Assembly: GCA_029379385.1 (NCBI GenBank)
Contig: CM055618.1
Location: forward strand, 11,666,134 to 11,730,133
Reading direction: 5' to 3'
DNA length: 64,000 nucleotides
Origin: Quillaja saponaria
Lineage: Eukaryota; Streptophyta; Magnoliopsida; Fabales; Quillajaceae
This document shows, in pieces, positions 26,110 to 38,639 of the stretch (position 1 is the first letter of the stretch; each line of letters starts with the position of its first letter). Under the pieces are notes generated by a model. That model saw nothing but the letters and a program-made list of their open reading frames with translations, ran no database searches and was not told the origin of the DNA. The translations under genes and the position numbers were made by a program.

Positions 26110-29100
26110 GTGGATCAATTTCAGATCGACGACTTCATAATTCACATTTTTATCTTCGTTGATTCTGTATTTGCCACCATATTTGATTGACAAAATTACC
26201 CCCAGATTCAAGGTTGACCTTTGTAGGACTCGTAGGCTGGAGCCTTTAGTTAGGGTCCGTTTGGTTTAGGGATACAGCCTCTAAACCAACGGCCCAAACG
26301 TGCTTTTAAATAAATAAATATATATATATATATTTATGACATTTTCATCGACATCAGACGCAAAAAAGCATATGCCTTTTATTTATTTTTTACAAGTATA
26401 CTCTTGAAATTATTTTTTGTATTTTCAGAATCTACTCATTGATACCTTCTCAAATTCATTTTTTTTATTTTTCACAAGTATACTCTTGCAATTTTATTTT
26501 ATTTTCCAAATTAATAAAGAATTGCAATTTCTTTTTAAGATTGACTACAAAAGCTTTTTTTTTTTTATGTAGATAACTGAAGAACGAATGAATGAAAATA
26601 GTTTTGATATCATTTTTGAAAGAAATTTCTCCACTATTACTACTTCAATAATTTTATAATATAACACATGTATGTCCTTTTTGATAATCTACATTAAATA
26701 TATATATATTTGTGAAATTATAGTTGCAAATCATAGTTTTCAAAATCATCTAAACAAAACTAAGAAAATGGTTTAACGTTTATAACCATGGTTTCAAAGT
26801 ACTTCCAAATCAAAAGTTAAACTAAACTCGCTCTTAACAACCTATTACACTCTTTGTCTAATTTCTTTGACTGAGAAATATTTTCAAAAGTTAAATTATT
26901 TCCACTCATTATTTCAAGTATAGTTACAAATCATGATTTTTAAAAACATCCAAACACAATTCCAAAAATAATATTGTGTTTGTAACCATGGTTTGCAATT
27001 AAAATCTAAACTAAATTGACACTTAGTGCCCTCCTTAATTACTTTCTGGTCTTTATTTTAGAAATGTATATATTTTTAATTCACAATATCTCAACTAATT
27101 TAAATTCAGAACAAAAGAAGGATAAAAACTATTGAGATTGATTCAAAATGAAATTCAAGATTTTGGAGAACAAGAGGTAAGATAGGAGGTTTAAGAAGAA
27201 AATGAAACAAACTACATGCTACATTCTAGTACAACAAAATACTAATGAATTGGCAAAAAAAAAAAAAAAAGGTCTTGTTAATTTAGACAAATATTTGAAA
27301 AGGTGTATGGATTAATAGAATACATGGGATGTTTTATGAATAGAGTAGGAGACTTGGACAAAATCAACACATTAGATGAAACACACTCAGGTACCGCACA
27401 TAGACTAGGCATGAGAGTCGGAAGAGTTATGAGATGAGAAATTCATAGTCAACTAATGCACAAGGTTCCAAGTTAATTGGCTTATGTAAAAAATTGATAG
27501 AAATTATTATTTAAAATTAATTTAAATATTAAATAATTATAATTATTAAAAAAAATATTACTTTATATTAATATAGTTAAGCAAATAAGTAATTTCAATT
27601 AAAATTATTTATAATTAATTGATAGAAATTCATATTTAAAATTAATTTAAATATTAAATAATTATAATTAATAAAAAATATTACTTTATATTAATATAAT
27701 TAAACAAATAAGTAATTTCAATTAAAAGTTAAATTCATAATTTATTGAAGAATAATATTTTAATATTCTGAAATTATAACTAAAGAGTACATATGAAATA
27801 GTAAAAACTAATAAAAATATTAAAAAAATAAATAAAATAAAAATTAATGTCATTAAGTTATTTAAAAATTTTACTTAAATCCAAATTTTTGAAATGACAT
27901 TCAAATTAGATTACTGTAATTCAAATAGTGTATTATTTGAAATTATTGAATTCAAATTCTAGCCCTAGTTCAAACCACCCAAGTCAGTCATGCAACAATG
28001 AATTCTCAAGAGCAGTAATCACTTTATCTTTTCACTTTCACCAACAAACATTTCTACGTATATGAATTCCATACTATATTGTTGGCAAGAAAATGATGAA
28101 AATGCATGAAAATGTCATAATCAATTCGTTATGATAAACACTTTGCTGAGAAGTCAAACTTAATGGTAGTCAGAACCAAAAAAAAAATTGAAAAATAATG
28201 AGAAGAAAAATCCCCAAAATGACAGATCTAAAATGCTTCAAATGCAGGACTCTGACCACTTCTGAAGCCTATATTATTTTCAACGACGATCAAGACCTTA
28301 TTAAAAAAAGATAGAAAAATTGCATTATTAAAGTCATACCATCTAAGTCGTTATTAAATAGTTTAGGAATTCGTCTGAATTTTTGGATTGGCCTTGTGGA
28401 TTTGGGGCTACTCATTTTAAATGATTTGTTTAATTATTTTGTATATGACTGGTATTTAGATTTGTGCGAAATTCCTGGATGGATTTTAAGTCCTAATTCA
28501 ACTATATCAAAATATGTGCTATTTCAAATACATCTCAATGGATCACAATAAGCATCAATCCACAATTCAGTCCGACCCAAAAATATTCCAATACGACTTA
28601 ACCTTGATCAGCCTAGTTTATCTAGGGCTAGAATTCAAATCAAATAAATTAGAATAGTGTATTATTCGAATTAGAATTTCTGTACTTGAATTCAAATTCA
28701 AATATAAATTGAAAGTTGAGTTCAAATAAATTTTGACTGAGAATAGTTTTAGAATATTTTTGTAATATATATATATAAGTTTTTATTTATATTTTTAATA
28801 AAAAATATATTATTTTGAATAATTTAAATTCAAATTTGAATAATATATCAAATTATTTGTCGAATGTCAAATTGAATAAATTCATAATTTTTAATTATCA
28901 AACTCGAATCGGCCAAATTCAAGTAATCTGGTTCAAAAATTTCACTCCTAATTTATCCAATGCTTTCAAATTAGTCCAACCTGATTCATTTGGGCTCCTT
29001 CGGACAAAAACTTAACATGGTTAAATCTTGTTTTAAAAATAAAATATTTAATTATTTGGATTTTGAACTTATGACTTCTTATATGAAATTAAATGTCAAA

Positions 29101-30430
29101 ACTCCTTAGACAAGCTTATTAATTAATTGTTTAAGACAATTACAAAATTTGTTTTGGTAGATAATTACAAATATGTTTTGAAGTCATCAATTAAATAAAA
29201 AAAAATTAACCAATGATTGAAGTAATTAAATTATATATATATTAATTACTTTTCAAAATTATATTTTGGTAGTAGTAGGGTAGTTTTTGTCTTCAATTTT
29301 TTATATTTTTTATATTTTTCTTCTTTTGATTTTATGATTTTAGAATAATAATGATTTTACTTTTATTTTATTTTTGATAATTAAAATTTGAAATTTGAGT
29401 AAAATTAAAACTAAAATTCTAAATCTAATTTTTAGTCTTATATACTATCGAACTTTGGATTTTGAATTATTGGAAAGCAAATACTTTCATTTAGTTATTG
29501 TATCCGATTAAAGAAAATTTAAATCAATAGCTTTCAATGGATATTCTAAGTTGATGTATTTAAAATGAATGAATATCAAATTTTTAAATTTCAAATATCT
29601 TATCCAGATGAAATCTAAATATTTTACGTCCCACTAGTCCACAACCCTTCAAAACAAAAAGTAATGGAACTTATACATATAATATAACAATTACATGTAT
29701 AAACATTGAGTGACATGAACATTCATAGATAATACAAAAGACATAATTCCACTTTAGGGATGACAGAAAGCAAAAGTGAAGGTCATGAACCAAAACAACC
29801 TTCTCCAACCTCATCTCATCCAACCTGATGCAAAAGGCCAAAAACCCAGTTGGCTTCTCTGTTTTCTTTCACAGGAAAAAGCTGTCCATTGTTGATGACA
29901 CAAGACTGAGATATAATTTAAAGATGTAAAAGTAAATAAATTAACAAAACTGAGTCATACTCTTGCTCTTTGTTTTTAGTGGGGGCTAGCTAGTAGTTAG
30001 CTGGCTAGCTGCTCATCTGTTTCCAACCTTAAAAAGCTGCTCTTTATTTATTATGAAATAGACAGAGAAGTAAAGGTTGATGGTATTTGCAGGCGAACGT
30101 CCAAATTAAATACTGAAATGACCAAAACCAAGCTTCTCAGTTTTATCTTATTCTTAAAGATGGATTCTTTTTTCCTTCTCCCCACCAAAGCCTGTCATGT
30201 AGTGATTCAGGCAATACAAGTTATGGTGGCTAGGATTGCCAGGTGGTGAAGACTGAAGACTTCCTTTAGGTGCTTCAATAAATGAAAGATTTAACGTGCA
30301 CTATTCAAATACGTCTTTCGGCATGTGTGTGGGGAACTGAAAGCTGCATTTGGTTGGAGAGTCATAGAAGAGAAAATCCCAGTTGATGAGAATTGCATAC
30401 TAACCTTTTTGATCATAAGCTTGATCTGTA
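26110..30430. other. Intergenic, AT-rich with repeats, no gene seen
   Basis: Ceramide synthase promoter, then repeat-derived DNA. Related short blocks (ACCATGGTTT, AAATCATGRTTTT) occur at about 26720-26830 and 26930-27020. A 125-bp tandem duplication follows at 27492. An inverted pair built on CTAGGGCTAGAAT lies at about 27960 and 28621. The stretch before 30431 holds the SOFL promoter. No domain-bearing ORF. Confidence 0.5.
27492..27729. repeat. Tandem duplication, 125-bp period
   Basis: Copies start at 27492 and 27617 with AATTGATAGAAATT and share TTAATTTAAATATTAAATAA, TATTACTTTATATTAATAT and AAATAAGTAATTTCAATT. Extremely AT-rich and non-coding. Confidence 0.85.
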
Positions 30431-30831
30431 ATGGAATCCTGTAAGGTTCCTGGAGGAGCAGGGGAATGTAGTGGAGGTGAGTCAGGGTGGACAACATATA
30501 TAGGTTCTCCTTTCAATCAGGAAAACAGTAATGATGATGATGATGATGAGAAAAGTGTAGATATTCATGAAAATGATGACGACAATGATGATGATGAAGA
30601 AACTGATGACTCCATGGCTTCTGATGCCTCTTCTGGTCCAAGTCACCAGGGAAGCCATGGCATGGATTATTTAAAGAATGCAGATGATGATCGAAAAAAA
30701 TTCTCACCAGGCAAAAGAAATCCAAAGCATGTGAAGAAAACAGGAGTGGAATCAAGGGTTGAAGTAGAAAAAAAGAAGAAGAAGAAGAAGATATATTTCT
30801 TAAAGCAGATAGTGCTGGCAGTCATGTTTAA
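30431..30831 (+). CDS. SOFL: SOB-FIVE-LIKE (SOFL) protein
   Basis: Starts MESCKVPGGAGECSGGESGW. Both family signatures are present: SGWTTYIGSP near residues 18-27 and DDSMASDASSGPSH near 59-72, separated by a long Asp-rich tract (DDDDDEKS, DDDNDDDEETDD). SOFL proteins are small plant regulators that raise cytokinin levels and responses when active. As written, the frame passes an A7/AAG tract at 30767-30790 and runs on to 30916 with an unrelated Lys- and hydrophobic-rich tail. Read one frame over, the same DNA gives EEEDIFLKADSAGSHV and a stop at 30829-30831, which looks like the normal SOFL tail. The coordinates given use that end. The simplest explanation is one missing A in the homopolymer, either in the assembly or as a real mutation. 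Confidence 0.85.
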
Positions 30832-31537
30832 GAAGGTAAGAAACATCCACCATGATTGTTACTTTCTTGATTTCAGATCTTTGTTAAATGCTGGTGGCAT
30901 AATTTCCATAATTTAATTTCCCTCAAGGTAGATAATTGTGGGGTTAGCTAGCACATGCATATACATTATTGATAGAAATGTATGAATGAATGCTAGCTTT
31001 TGTATATGACAGGTATGCATGGCATGTTCATGGGTCCCTTTTTTTATTTGTTATTGCTTTTTGACTTACCCTCGATAGAGACTCTAAAACCCATCTCCCA
31101 TTCTCCACCAACCCTTGCTTATTTTGACTCATTGAGGATCAAGCATAAACCTTAACTAATTTCCTCAATAGAGTCGAAGTCTTGCATGATATAATTCTAC
31201 ACTCTGACATTAAAGATTCTTGCAAACAGCTGGATAATTTGAGAGTAAAGTTTTAGGATGCACTATACCAATAATGATAATAAACATCAAAAGAAGGCAG
31301 GTTTTATTTTTTAATAATATCATTCTTCAACAAACCCTTCACAAGACAATAATACTTAGATCCTTCCAAATAAAGGATGGATGAATGCTCATACTCATTT
31401 TTTGCAAGCATTTAAAATATTATAACCAGAAGATGAAAGAACTGGAAGTCTTGATATATTGGTCACAACACAATATAAAACATTTATTAGGTTTAGCAAA
31501 CACTTATCACCAAGTCAGAAGACCACCAAAGCTCATT

Positions 31538-32893
31538 TTAGATCTTTGACAGTTTAGCAATCTTGAACCATTTATTATCGAAGGATCCTGGTGCATCAAC
31601 CCTTTCATATGTATGAGCACCAAAGCAATCTCTTTGAGCTTGGACCGAATTAGCCGGCAGTCTCTACCTCCTATATGTGTCAAAAGTATGCAAGACTAGA
31701 AGACATTCCTGGAGTGTGCTAATTCCTGCATTGATAGCAAGGCAAACAACTCTTCTCCAGGGAGACTGTCGCTCAATAATCTCCTTTGCAAACTCTGGAT
31801 CTACAAGAATGTTAGCAAGATCATGGTTTCTGTCATAAGTTTTCTTGATACGGTTCAAAAATACCCCCCTTCCAACTCCTAGCCAATTCCCCCAATTTCA
31901 AGTCCTAACCTGTGCACGTATCAAGTTCATTCCCTGCGCGTAGTTACAAATTTTTGATGCATATAGAGCTTGCCTTACTTCATCAATCAACTTTTTCCTT
32001 TGTCGACAATTTGGTTCGTAAGGATATCACTAACCGGACTTGATTTAAACAACTTGGCTCCTTCAACACTTTCCTCATTCAATCCACTGATGAATCTTGC
32101 ATCCAAGGATGATGCGGAGAAGCAACTGAGCAGACTTCTGGACAGTCCATTTACCGGTACCCTTCATGCCAGTTTTATCGAGAACCTTGTCTACCAAATA
32201 TCTTTATCCTTTATCATCGGTAATTCCAAATATACCCTCGGTGATTTCAATCAAGAAGCTCAAAACCTCACCTTTGTTCTGCTCTGAGAAAACACGGTGT
32301 AATTCATCATTACTGAGCTTTCCAACTGATTTCAGTACATCATAGGCCTCTGCAATCAGCTGCATGCCAACATATTCAATTCTATCGTGTATCATCTTAA
32401 CGAAACTTCCAGATCCTCCATGGACGATGTAAATAACACAAGGACCACTGTCAGGAACCCGATTGAGCAGCCACCTTAAGAACTTCAATATTGTACTTGT
32501 AAACCTCAAAGGAACCTCCTTGGCATCAATGAAGTTCCACGCCTAGCACCCTTTTCACCACCTGAAACTTCCAAGATAAAGCAGACCAAGTTCTGCCATG
32601 TCTTTCTCCCTCCTCTCAGTGGTCTCATACCGCTCATGGCCGCCATCAATTATACAGTCTCCTTTCTCCATGCAAACCGATAAGGTTTTGATGGTCTGCT
32701 CAACAGGCTGGCCCAGCCTTAACAAGCAACTTGATGACACGAGACTTTTGAATTGAAGGACAAAGGCCTTTCTACTGTTTCATCAACTTTTGAGGTTGTC
32801 CGATTATAAACTGAGATGAATCCTTTTTCAGCAATGTTCCGGGCAAGATTTTGGTCCATGACAGAAAGGGCCAATTCTTGTCAGGGAAGCCAT
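31538..32893 (-). pseudogene. 6-phosphogluconate dehydrogenase pseudogene
   Basis: Intronless remnant on the minus strand, about 1.36 kb against about 1.46 kb for a plant 6PGDH. It opens MASLTRIGLSVMDQNLARNI and ends [10 protein letters not shown]. Segments of the enzyme are readable in several frames: NIAEKGFISVYNRTTSKVDE, MEKGDCIIDGGHERYETTER, MQLIAEAYDVLKSVGKLSND, KVLDKTGMKGTGKWTVQ, LDARFISGLNEERVEGAK and ILVDPEFAKEIIERQSPWRR. The dinucleotide-binding glycines near the N-terminus are lost, there are in-frame stops (for example after DDKG), and there are many frame jumps. The intact enzyme makes ribulose-5-phosphate and NADPH in the pentose phosphate pathway. Functional plant copies also lack coding introns, so this may be a retrocopy or a dead duplicate. 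Confidence 0.88.
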
Positions 32894-32939
32894 AGAATTA
32901 CCTGCCAAGAAATGTGAATTCAGAGAAATACACCAAAAA

Positions 32940-35140
32940 CATCAAAAAAGGAATGAGAGGGAGACAGATAGAGAATTCTATATGTACCTAAATATAAATT
33001 TGATAGCAACAAGAAAAACTCAACATTACTATCGTCATATGCATGATAATATTCAGAGCATATTTGCAGCTCGTCATTTGCACTTGATAATGAGAATGAC
33101 TAATTCAGAAACAACCAAACAAGGATCAACTGGAAAATTACTTGTTTAAATTAACAACTAGAGAATTGATCAACTTCACATCTTAGGAATATATTATGCT
33201 TCATTGTGTATAAACTCATGAAACAGTAAACTTAAAAGAATAACCTAGATATGAAAAATACCTTACAAGGCTTACGTACGAAGTATTTTTAAGATTTCTT
33301 TGTTCCAAATAAGTATATCAAATATTCTGTTTTGGATAAGGAGAAGGTTCATTCAGCAAAGAATCCAGAGCTGCATTACGTGCAAACATGGATAAAGCCT
33401 AGAAACCAACTCCTGAGCCATTTCCTCAAATATGCAATCAAAAATTAAAAGGTTGGGTGGTTACAGATAAGAGATTATGTGTTATTTGTTTAAGGTTGAG
33501 TTTTAAAATAACAAACATTAAATAATGAAGGGGAGTTATATAGAAAGTGGGACTAAAAAAAGAAAAATACATTCTTTTTTTTTTTTTTTGAGTAAGAGCT
33601 GGAGAACTGTCGGCTAAAAAAGGAGGAAAACAGTCGGCTGGAAGGCTGGAAACTTTCGGTGGAAGAAGGAAACAGCATAGAACCAAAAGGTGTTTTCGAT
33701 CCATCAACAATTTGCTTACGATAGACACGGGAAGTTTTTCTTGTCGATCACAAAAAAAATATATATATATATAAAGAAAAATATTAAAATTCCTATTTAT
33801 TCTAGTTATGATTTTAAGAATTCATGCATTTCTCTTATTGTCATGATTAAATATGTATTATTGAAAGTTTTTTTGTCTTATGTAGTTATCATTGAAAGTC
33901 CTGACGTCTCATGATACTTAATATACATATTTATGTATGTAAGAATTAAGAACAAAGAATCATAAGTGCTTTGCATTTCTTCATGGAGTTGTACGCCTTT
34001 TGTTTATTGTGGGTAAGCGTAGTCTACCGTGGAAAGGTGTGCAAGTTAGAAATAAGTTAGGAAAAAAAAAAATTCCTTTTCTATTTTTAAATTTCCATCT
34101 TATCCCTTTAGATTCTCCTTAAGCTTTCTATTCCCATTTTTCCGTGAAAGTAATCTTTTTGTGCCTTCCTTGGTCTTATCTTTATTTTGTGTCCTATACT
34201 TGGGGTTGGTTTGTGTAACTTTTGACCTACTTTTATCTGTGATTTGAATCTATCAAGTTTGATCTGAGGAAGAATAGCTAGTTGGGGCTGCTTCCATTTT
34301 TTTTATTTGAAGGTCAATTTACTCATGTTGGTGAATTTTTGTTCTCAAATCAGTTTAGCGAGAAATAAGTGATCAACTGCTCTGTGTTTAATTTCTTAGT
34401 ATGTGAGTTTGTGAATTTGCGTGTGTTAAAAGACTTTTGCTTTGGCAGTGTTTTTGCTTGTTGAATTTTGTTAATTAGAAACACTAATTAGTGCAGTGGA
34501 TTGCATAGTAGATCTAATATTCATGTCATGTTCTTTTAGTTTTGTCATACATTTTTATTAGAATAAAAAAAAGAAGAACAATATTTGAAAAGTTATATAA
34601 CTCCTCAATTAAGAGGCACAATATATCTATCTAATTGCTATTTATATCATATTTCTTTTAGATAAAAATAAATGTATTTTTAATGCAAAATTAAATAGCC
34701 TTATTTTAATAAGAGATAAGATATGATAATATCTATGATATTATTATGAATATTGTCAGGTTGTTAATACTAGTAACATACTAAATACAAATAATGACAT
34801 TATGTTTTTATGTACTATTTTGAACATGTTTACACATAAAATTTTATAGGACGTGATTAAGAATTGTGATATGTGGAATGTCAGTACGATTGATATCTAC
34901 GTGATAGCAAATTGTAAATAATTCTTATCTCTCCGACGTTGTAATTGAAATTGTTGTATTTTTTTAAGATGTATTATTGTCATAACTTTTGTGAATTATA
35001 TATGATGAAGTTTGATAATTATTATGTTGTTCTGAGAATTGATGATGGTTGCTAGTGTTATATTAATTGAGACTATGAAGTGTTATTAATACATGGTGGT
35101 AGTATGTGTTAGAGTTACTGTGGTAAGTCAGGGAAGTCTA
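32940..35140. other. Intergenic, no gene seen
   Basis: Region upstream of the 6PGDH remnant, then AT-rich DNA. No domain-bearing ORF. The part from about 34360 onward may belong to a degraded transposon together with the 32-bp array that follows, but no termini could be fixed. Confidence 0.4.
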
Positions 35141-35144
35141 ATAG

Positions 35145-35336
35145 GTAAACATGATGGTAGTGGCTGGGCCATGGGGCTAAACATGGTGGTAGTGGCCTGG
35201 TCATGGGGTTAAACATGACGGTAGTGACCCGATCATAGGGTTAAACATGACAAGAGGGGCCTAGTCACAAGGCTAAATGTGACATGTGTAAGGCCTTATC
35301 ACAGGGCTAATTGTGACTGTTAGATACCCTGGCTTA
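35145..35336 (+). repeat. Degenerate 32-bp tandem repeat, about six units
   Basis: Units start near 35145, 35177, 35209, 35241, 35273 and 35307 and follow the pattern TAAACATGRYGGTAGTGRCC, then a short variable part and GGGG or AAGG. The first four are exactly 32 bp apart and later ones decay. The array is much more GC-rich than its surroundings. Such arrays occur inside plant LTRs and other transposons, but no element borders were identified. Confidence 0.8.
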
Positions 35337-36330
35337 CACATTAATCTCTTTACCATATGAAGTAGTAAGTTGTGAAAAATATGTAAAGTGTATACATGAT
35401 GATTAATTATTATTTATGTACATGTTTTAAAGTTTTACTTACTGATTTATGAAACTCGTCGATTATATATTTACATGCCTTTTCAGATAAATAAGTGCAA
35501 AATTCGAACTGCTTGAGGGAACGGAAGGATATTTGTTCACAATTTGTCTTCTTTTATTAGTTGGAACGTGTCTTGTTGAATTTCTTTATAATCTTGAATA
35601 TTAGACGTTGTGTTTACAAATAAATACTGTATTTTTAGTACAAATAAAAAAGAGCATGAGATATGTAATTCTGACGAATATTGAGTAATTTCTTAGAATT
35701 TGTGAAGCGTTAGATTTTCAGTTATCAATATTTATATATTGTTAAGGATGATTTAAGTATAATTATTGAAAGGCCTTGTAGTTTTATTTTACTTTTATTT
35801 GGTGATGTCAAGTGAGACTTGTGGCCGATCATTTTTTCAAATATTATGTTAGGAATTGGGCGCGGACTAAATAGTAGTGTCATTACTGCACTGTTCCAAA
35901 GTAGACAAAAGCTAATATTTATCCAATCCTAGATCTTACGTGTAACATTAATCTTGATAGACAAAAGCTAATATTTAACAAACATGGATTTTATTTAATT
36001 TTCTTATTTGTTTATTTCTTTGTTGTCAACAAAAATAAAATAAGGTAGGAGTGAGTTTTGTTTTTCGATAAAACAAAATTTATTGTGAAATTAAGAATCA
36101 TTGTTTATACAACACATGCGAGACAAACTAATTCCTTTTAGGTTCAACATAAAAACTATAGATTCAAAACCTAAAACATACTGTTAAATTACAAGATTAG
36201 AATCTCGTTTCACTCCATGCTGAACTAGAGCATTTGGGCACGATCGAGTTAGCCACACAACAGATGTACTTAACTCTGCTTTCTAGAGCAATGCTCAACA
36301 AGTGCTTGTAACTCTCAATGAGTGCACCAA
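35337..36330. other. Intergenic, possible old LTR remnant
   Basis: No gene. A duplicated GACAAAAGCTAATATTTA word (about 35905 and 35960) and a GGGCGCGGACTAAATAGTAG segment near 35860 hint at retrotransposon debris. The evidence is weak. Confidence 0.3.
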
Positions 36331-36490
36331 CAATGGACGTTGGTGTAGTGGTAAAAGAATTAAAAAAGCTCTTTCCAAGAGATTGAAAGTTCGAGTGTCA
36401 TTTAATCTAAGATACATTTGGTGGTAAATCTAAGTTACCACATATGATCATAACTACACTTGGAGTGTAAGTCACATTTAAATCAAGTTC
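36330..36490 (+). mobile_element. tRNA-derived SINE
   Basis: A pol III A box (TGGTGTAGTGG at about 36340-36350) and a B box (AGTTCGAGTGT at about 36389-36399) sit about 50 bp apart inside a tRNA-like head beginning GGACGTTGG. A non-tRNA body follows. The A box fits the plant SINE pattern; the acceptor stem does not close and there is no cloverleaf, so this is not a working tRNA. The 3' end is uncertain. Confidence 0.65.
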
Positions 36491-36499
36491 ATGCATGTT

Positions 36500-37996
36500 G
36501 GTTGTGGTTGTTAAGTTGCTGGGCCTGAATGCTTATTGTTTAACAAAATGACATCTGCTTGCTTTTTGTTTAATGATATATGCTTCTCAGCTTCTGTTTT
36601 CTATAATTATGATTGTTGTATGTACTTGGAATTTTTTTTTTTGAATGGTGCTAGTGTTGTGCTTGAAGTATTTTTGAATTCAGAGAACTCTGTGAATGTC
36701 TGAATGTTATTGTTATTGATACTTATATATAGGTTATCAGGTATGTCAGTTGAATGGTGGTTGAAGACTTGAAGTTTATGCGTATGCTGAGCTCGTAGAA
36801 CTCAGATTTGATCATTTGAATGTCTGCCTACGGCTGAATGTATGTAAAGTACATGTGGGCTTGATGTTAATACAGGCGGGCTTGGAGTTTTTGGGCTAAT
36901 CTTTGTAAAAATGGCTTCAAAAGTGGTAATGAATCTATTCTTCAAAAAAAATTTGGGTCAAAACAGAAAAAACAGACTTGGGCTGGTTGTAAACTGATTC
37001 ATCTTCTCACCAGACCGGCTTTTTTGCGGTTAGATGGTGAAAGGGCCACAACCGACCGGAATGCAAAGTAACTAGGTTGGGTTGTGTTGGTGAGATCGAT
37101 TAGAGTGACCATATTCTTTAGATATGAGTCAATTTTGTTCTGGTCGTGGCTGTTCTTCATTCCAGCTATCCAACTTGTAAATTTTTTATAAAAAAAAAGA
37201 AAAAGAAAGAAGAAGAAGAATTTTGAACAGAAAGGGTCCAACTCTCAAAAAAATTATTCACAATTGTCTAAAATGGTAAATCCCAAATAATATTGGTTAA
37301 AATGATAGATTTAGAAATGGAATTTTGAAAATTTGATTTCTCTCTCTTCCAAACGGGCCTCCTTATCTTTTTCTCTCCTCTCTCCCTCATACATTATAAA
37401 TTTAAAATTATCATAAATTTTAAATTTTCACAATATTATAAACTCTAAATTTTAAAAATATCATACATTATAAATTTAAAAATTTTCATATATATTACAA
37501 TTTAAATATATCAGTGCACTATAAATTTAGAAATATGCATATACTAAATTTAAAAATTACTATACACTATAAATTTAAAAATATTATAAACTATAAATTT
37601 TAAAATTTATCATTTAAAATATCATATACTATAAAATAAAAAAATATCTTACATGAAATTCTTTTCCATTAAAAAAATTAAAATTAAATTAAATTAAAAT
37701 TAAAACAAAAACAAGACAGGTCGTTTGGAGGACCAGACTTTGAAATTCCGAATTCTAAATCTATCCTTTTTTGGCTAATATTTTTTTAAATCTATCATGT
37801 TAGACAATATTTATTTTGTTTTGAGAGTTACGACCTTCTATCCAAAAATCCGGTACTTTTCCTTTACCATATGTATTGATTTGACATAACTCACAAGTCC
37901 CACCATATTCCAATTAGAACAAATGGTACACTGACCACTCAACCGTATTATCTTCATCATTCAATCATATCATTAACCACAAACTGATTCCACTTT
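36500..37996. other. Intergenic, no gene seen
   Basis: Contains the promoter of the GNAT gene and a segment at 37390-37640 built of repeated TATAAATTTAAAAAT-like words. No domain-bearing ORF. Confidence 0.5.
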
Positions 37997-38632
37997 ATGC
38001 ATCTCCTTCCCCTTCCCTCCTCTTCTTTCCTCTTCTTCCCAAAGAAGAAAATGCTCCTACGTGGCATGGTATCCAGTCCTGTTCCCACCTCTCTCCACCT
38101 CAAAACAGCCACTTTCCACAGAAAAGTCGCCGTTTCAGCTCAAATCTCGACCAACAAGTACTCCATTTCCGACGAATCCCTTGAATCCCGAGGTTTCCTC
38201 CTCCGCCGCACGATTGACCACTTAAACCTCGATCATCTCAACTCCGTGTTCGTCTCCGTCGGATTCCCGAAGCGGGATCCGAAGAAAATACTGGTGGCTT
38301 TAGAGAACACGGATTCATTGCTGTGGGTGGAGTACAAGAAGACAGAACGGCCGGTGGCGTTTGCTAGAGCCACAGGTGACGGTGTGTTCAACGCGATCAT
38401 ATGGGATGTGGTGGTGGACCCGTCGTTTCAAGGGATTGGTCTGGGGAAGGCTGTGATGGAGAGGTTGATTGAGGAGCTGTTAGGAAAAGGGATTTGTAAC
38501 ATCGCGTTGTATTCGGAGCCTAGAGTTCTCGGGTTCTATAGGCCTTTGGGTTTTGTGGCAGGATCCGGATGGAGTCCGAGGGATGGTGTATTCCAGAAAA
38601 CAGAAAAAGAACAAATGAATTGTGTACATTAA
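37997..38632 (+). CDS. Plastid GNAT N-acetyltransferase (NSI/GNAT family)
   Basis: Single-exon ORF of 211 codons. The first 50 or so residues are Ser/Pro/Leu-rich and fit a plastid transit peptide; ATGs at 37997 and 38051 are both possible starts. The mature part carries the acetyl-CoA loop DPSFQGIGLGKAVMERL, preceded by RPVAFARATGDGVFNAIIWD and followed by GICNIALYSEPRVLGFYRPL, all characteristic of the plant plastid GNAT group (NSI-like). These enzymes acetylate protein N-termini and lysines in chloroplasts, with effects on photosynthetic state transitions. After FVA the written frame gives GSGWSPRDG and a stop at 38632. Dropping one G at 38561-38562 yields DPDGVRGMVYSRKQKKNK and a stop at 38616-38618, the usual family tail. 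The catalytic core is intact either way. Confidence 0.9.
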   Translation: MHLLPLPSSSFLFFPKKKMLLRGMVSSPVPTSLHLKTATFHRKVAVSAQISTNKYSISDESLESRGFLLRRTIDHLNLDHLNSVFVSVGFPKRDPKKILVALENTDSLLWVEYKKTERPVAFARATGDGVFNAIIWDVVVDPSFQGIGLGKAVMERLIEELLGKGICNIALYSEPRVLGFYRPLGFVAGSGWSPRDGVFQKTEKEQMNCVH

Positions 38633-38639
38633 ATAATTA

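Noticed and set aside
30513..30755. His-rich ORF on the minus strand
   Set aside because: It is the antisense image of the Asp-rich tract of the SOFL gene.
36335..36405. tRNA gene
   Set aside because: It has A and B box-like motifs but no closing acceptor stem or cloverleaf; a SINE head explains it better.
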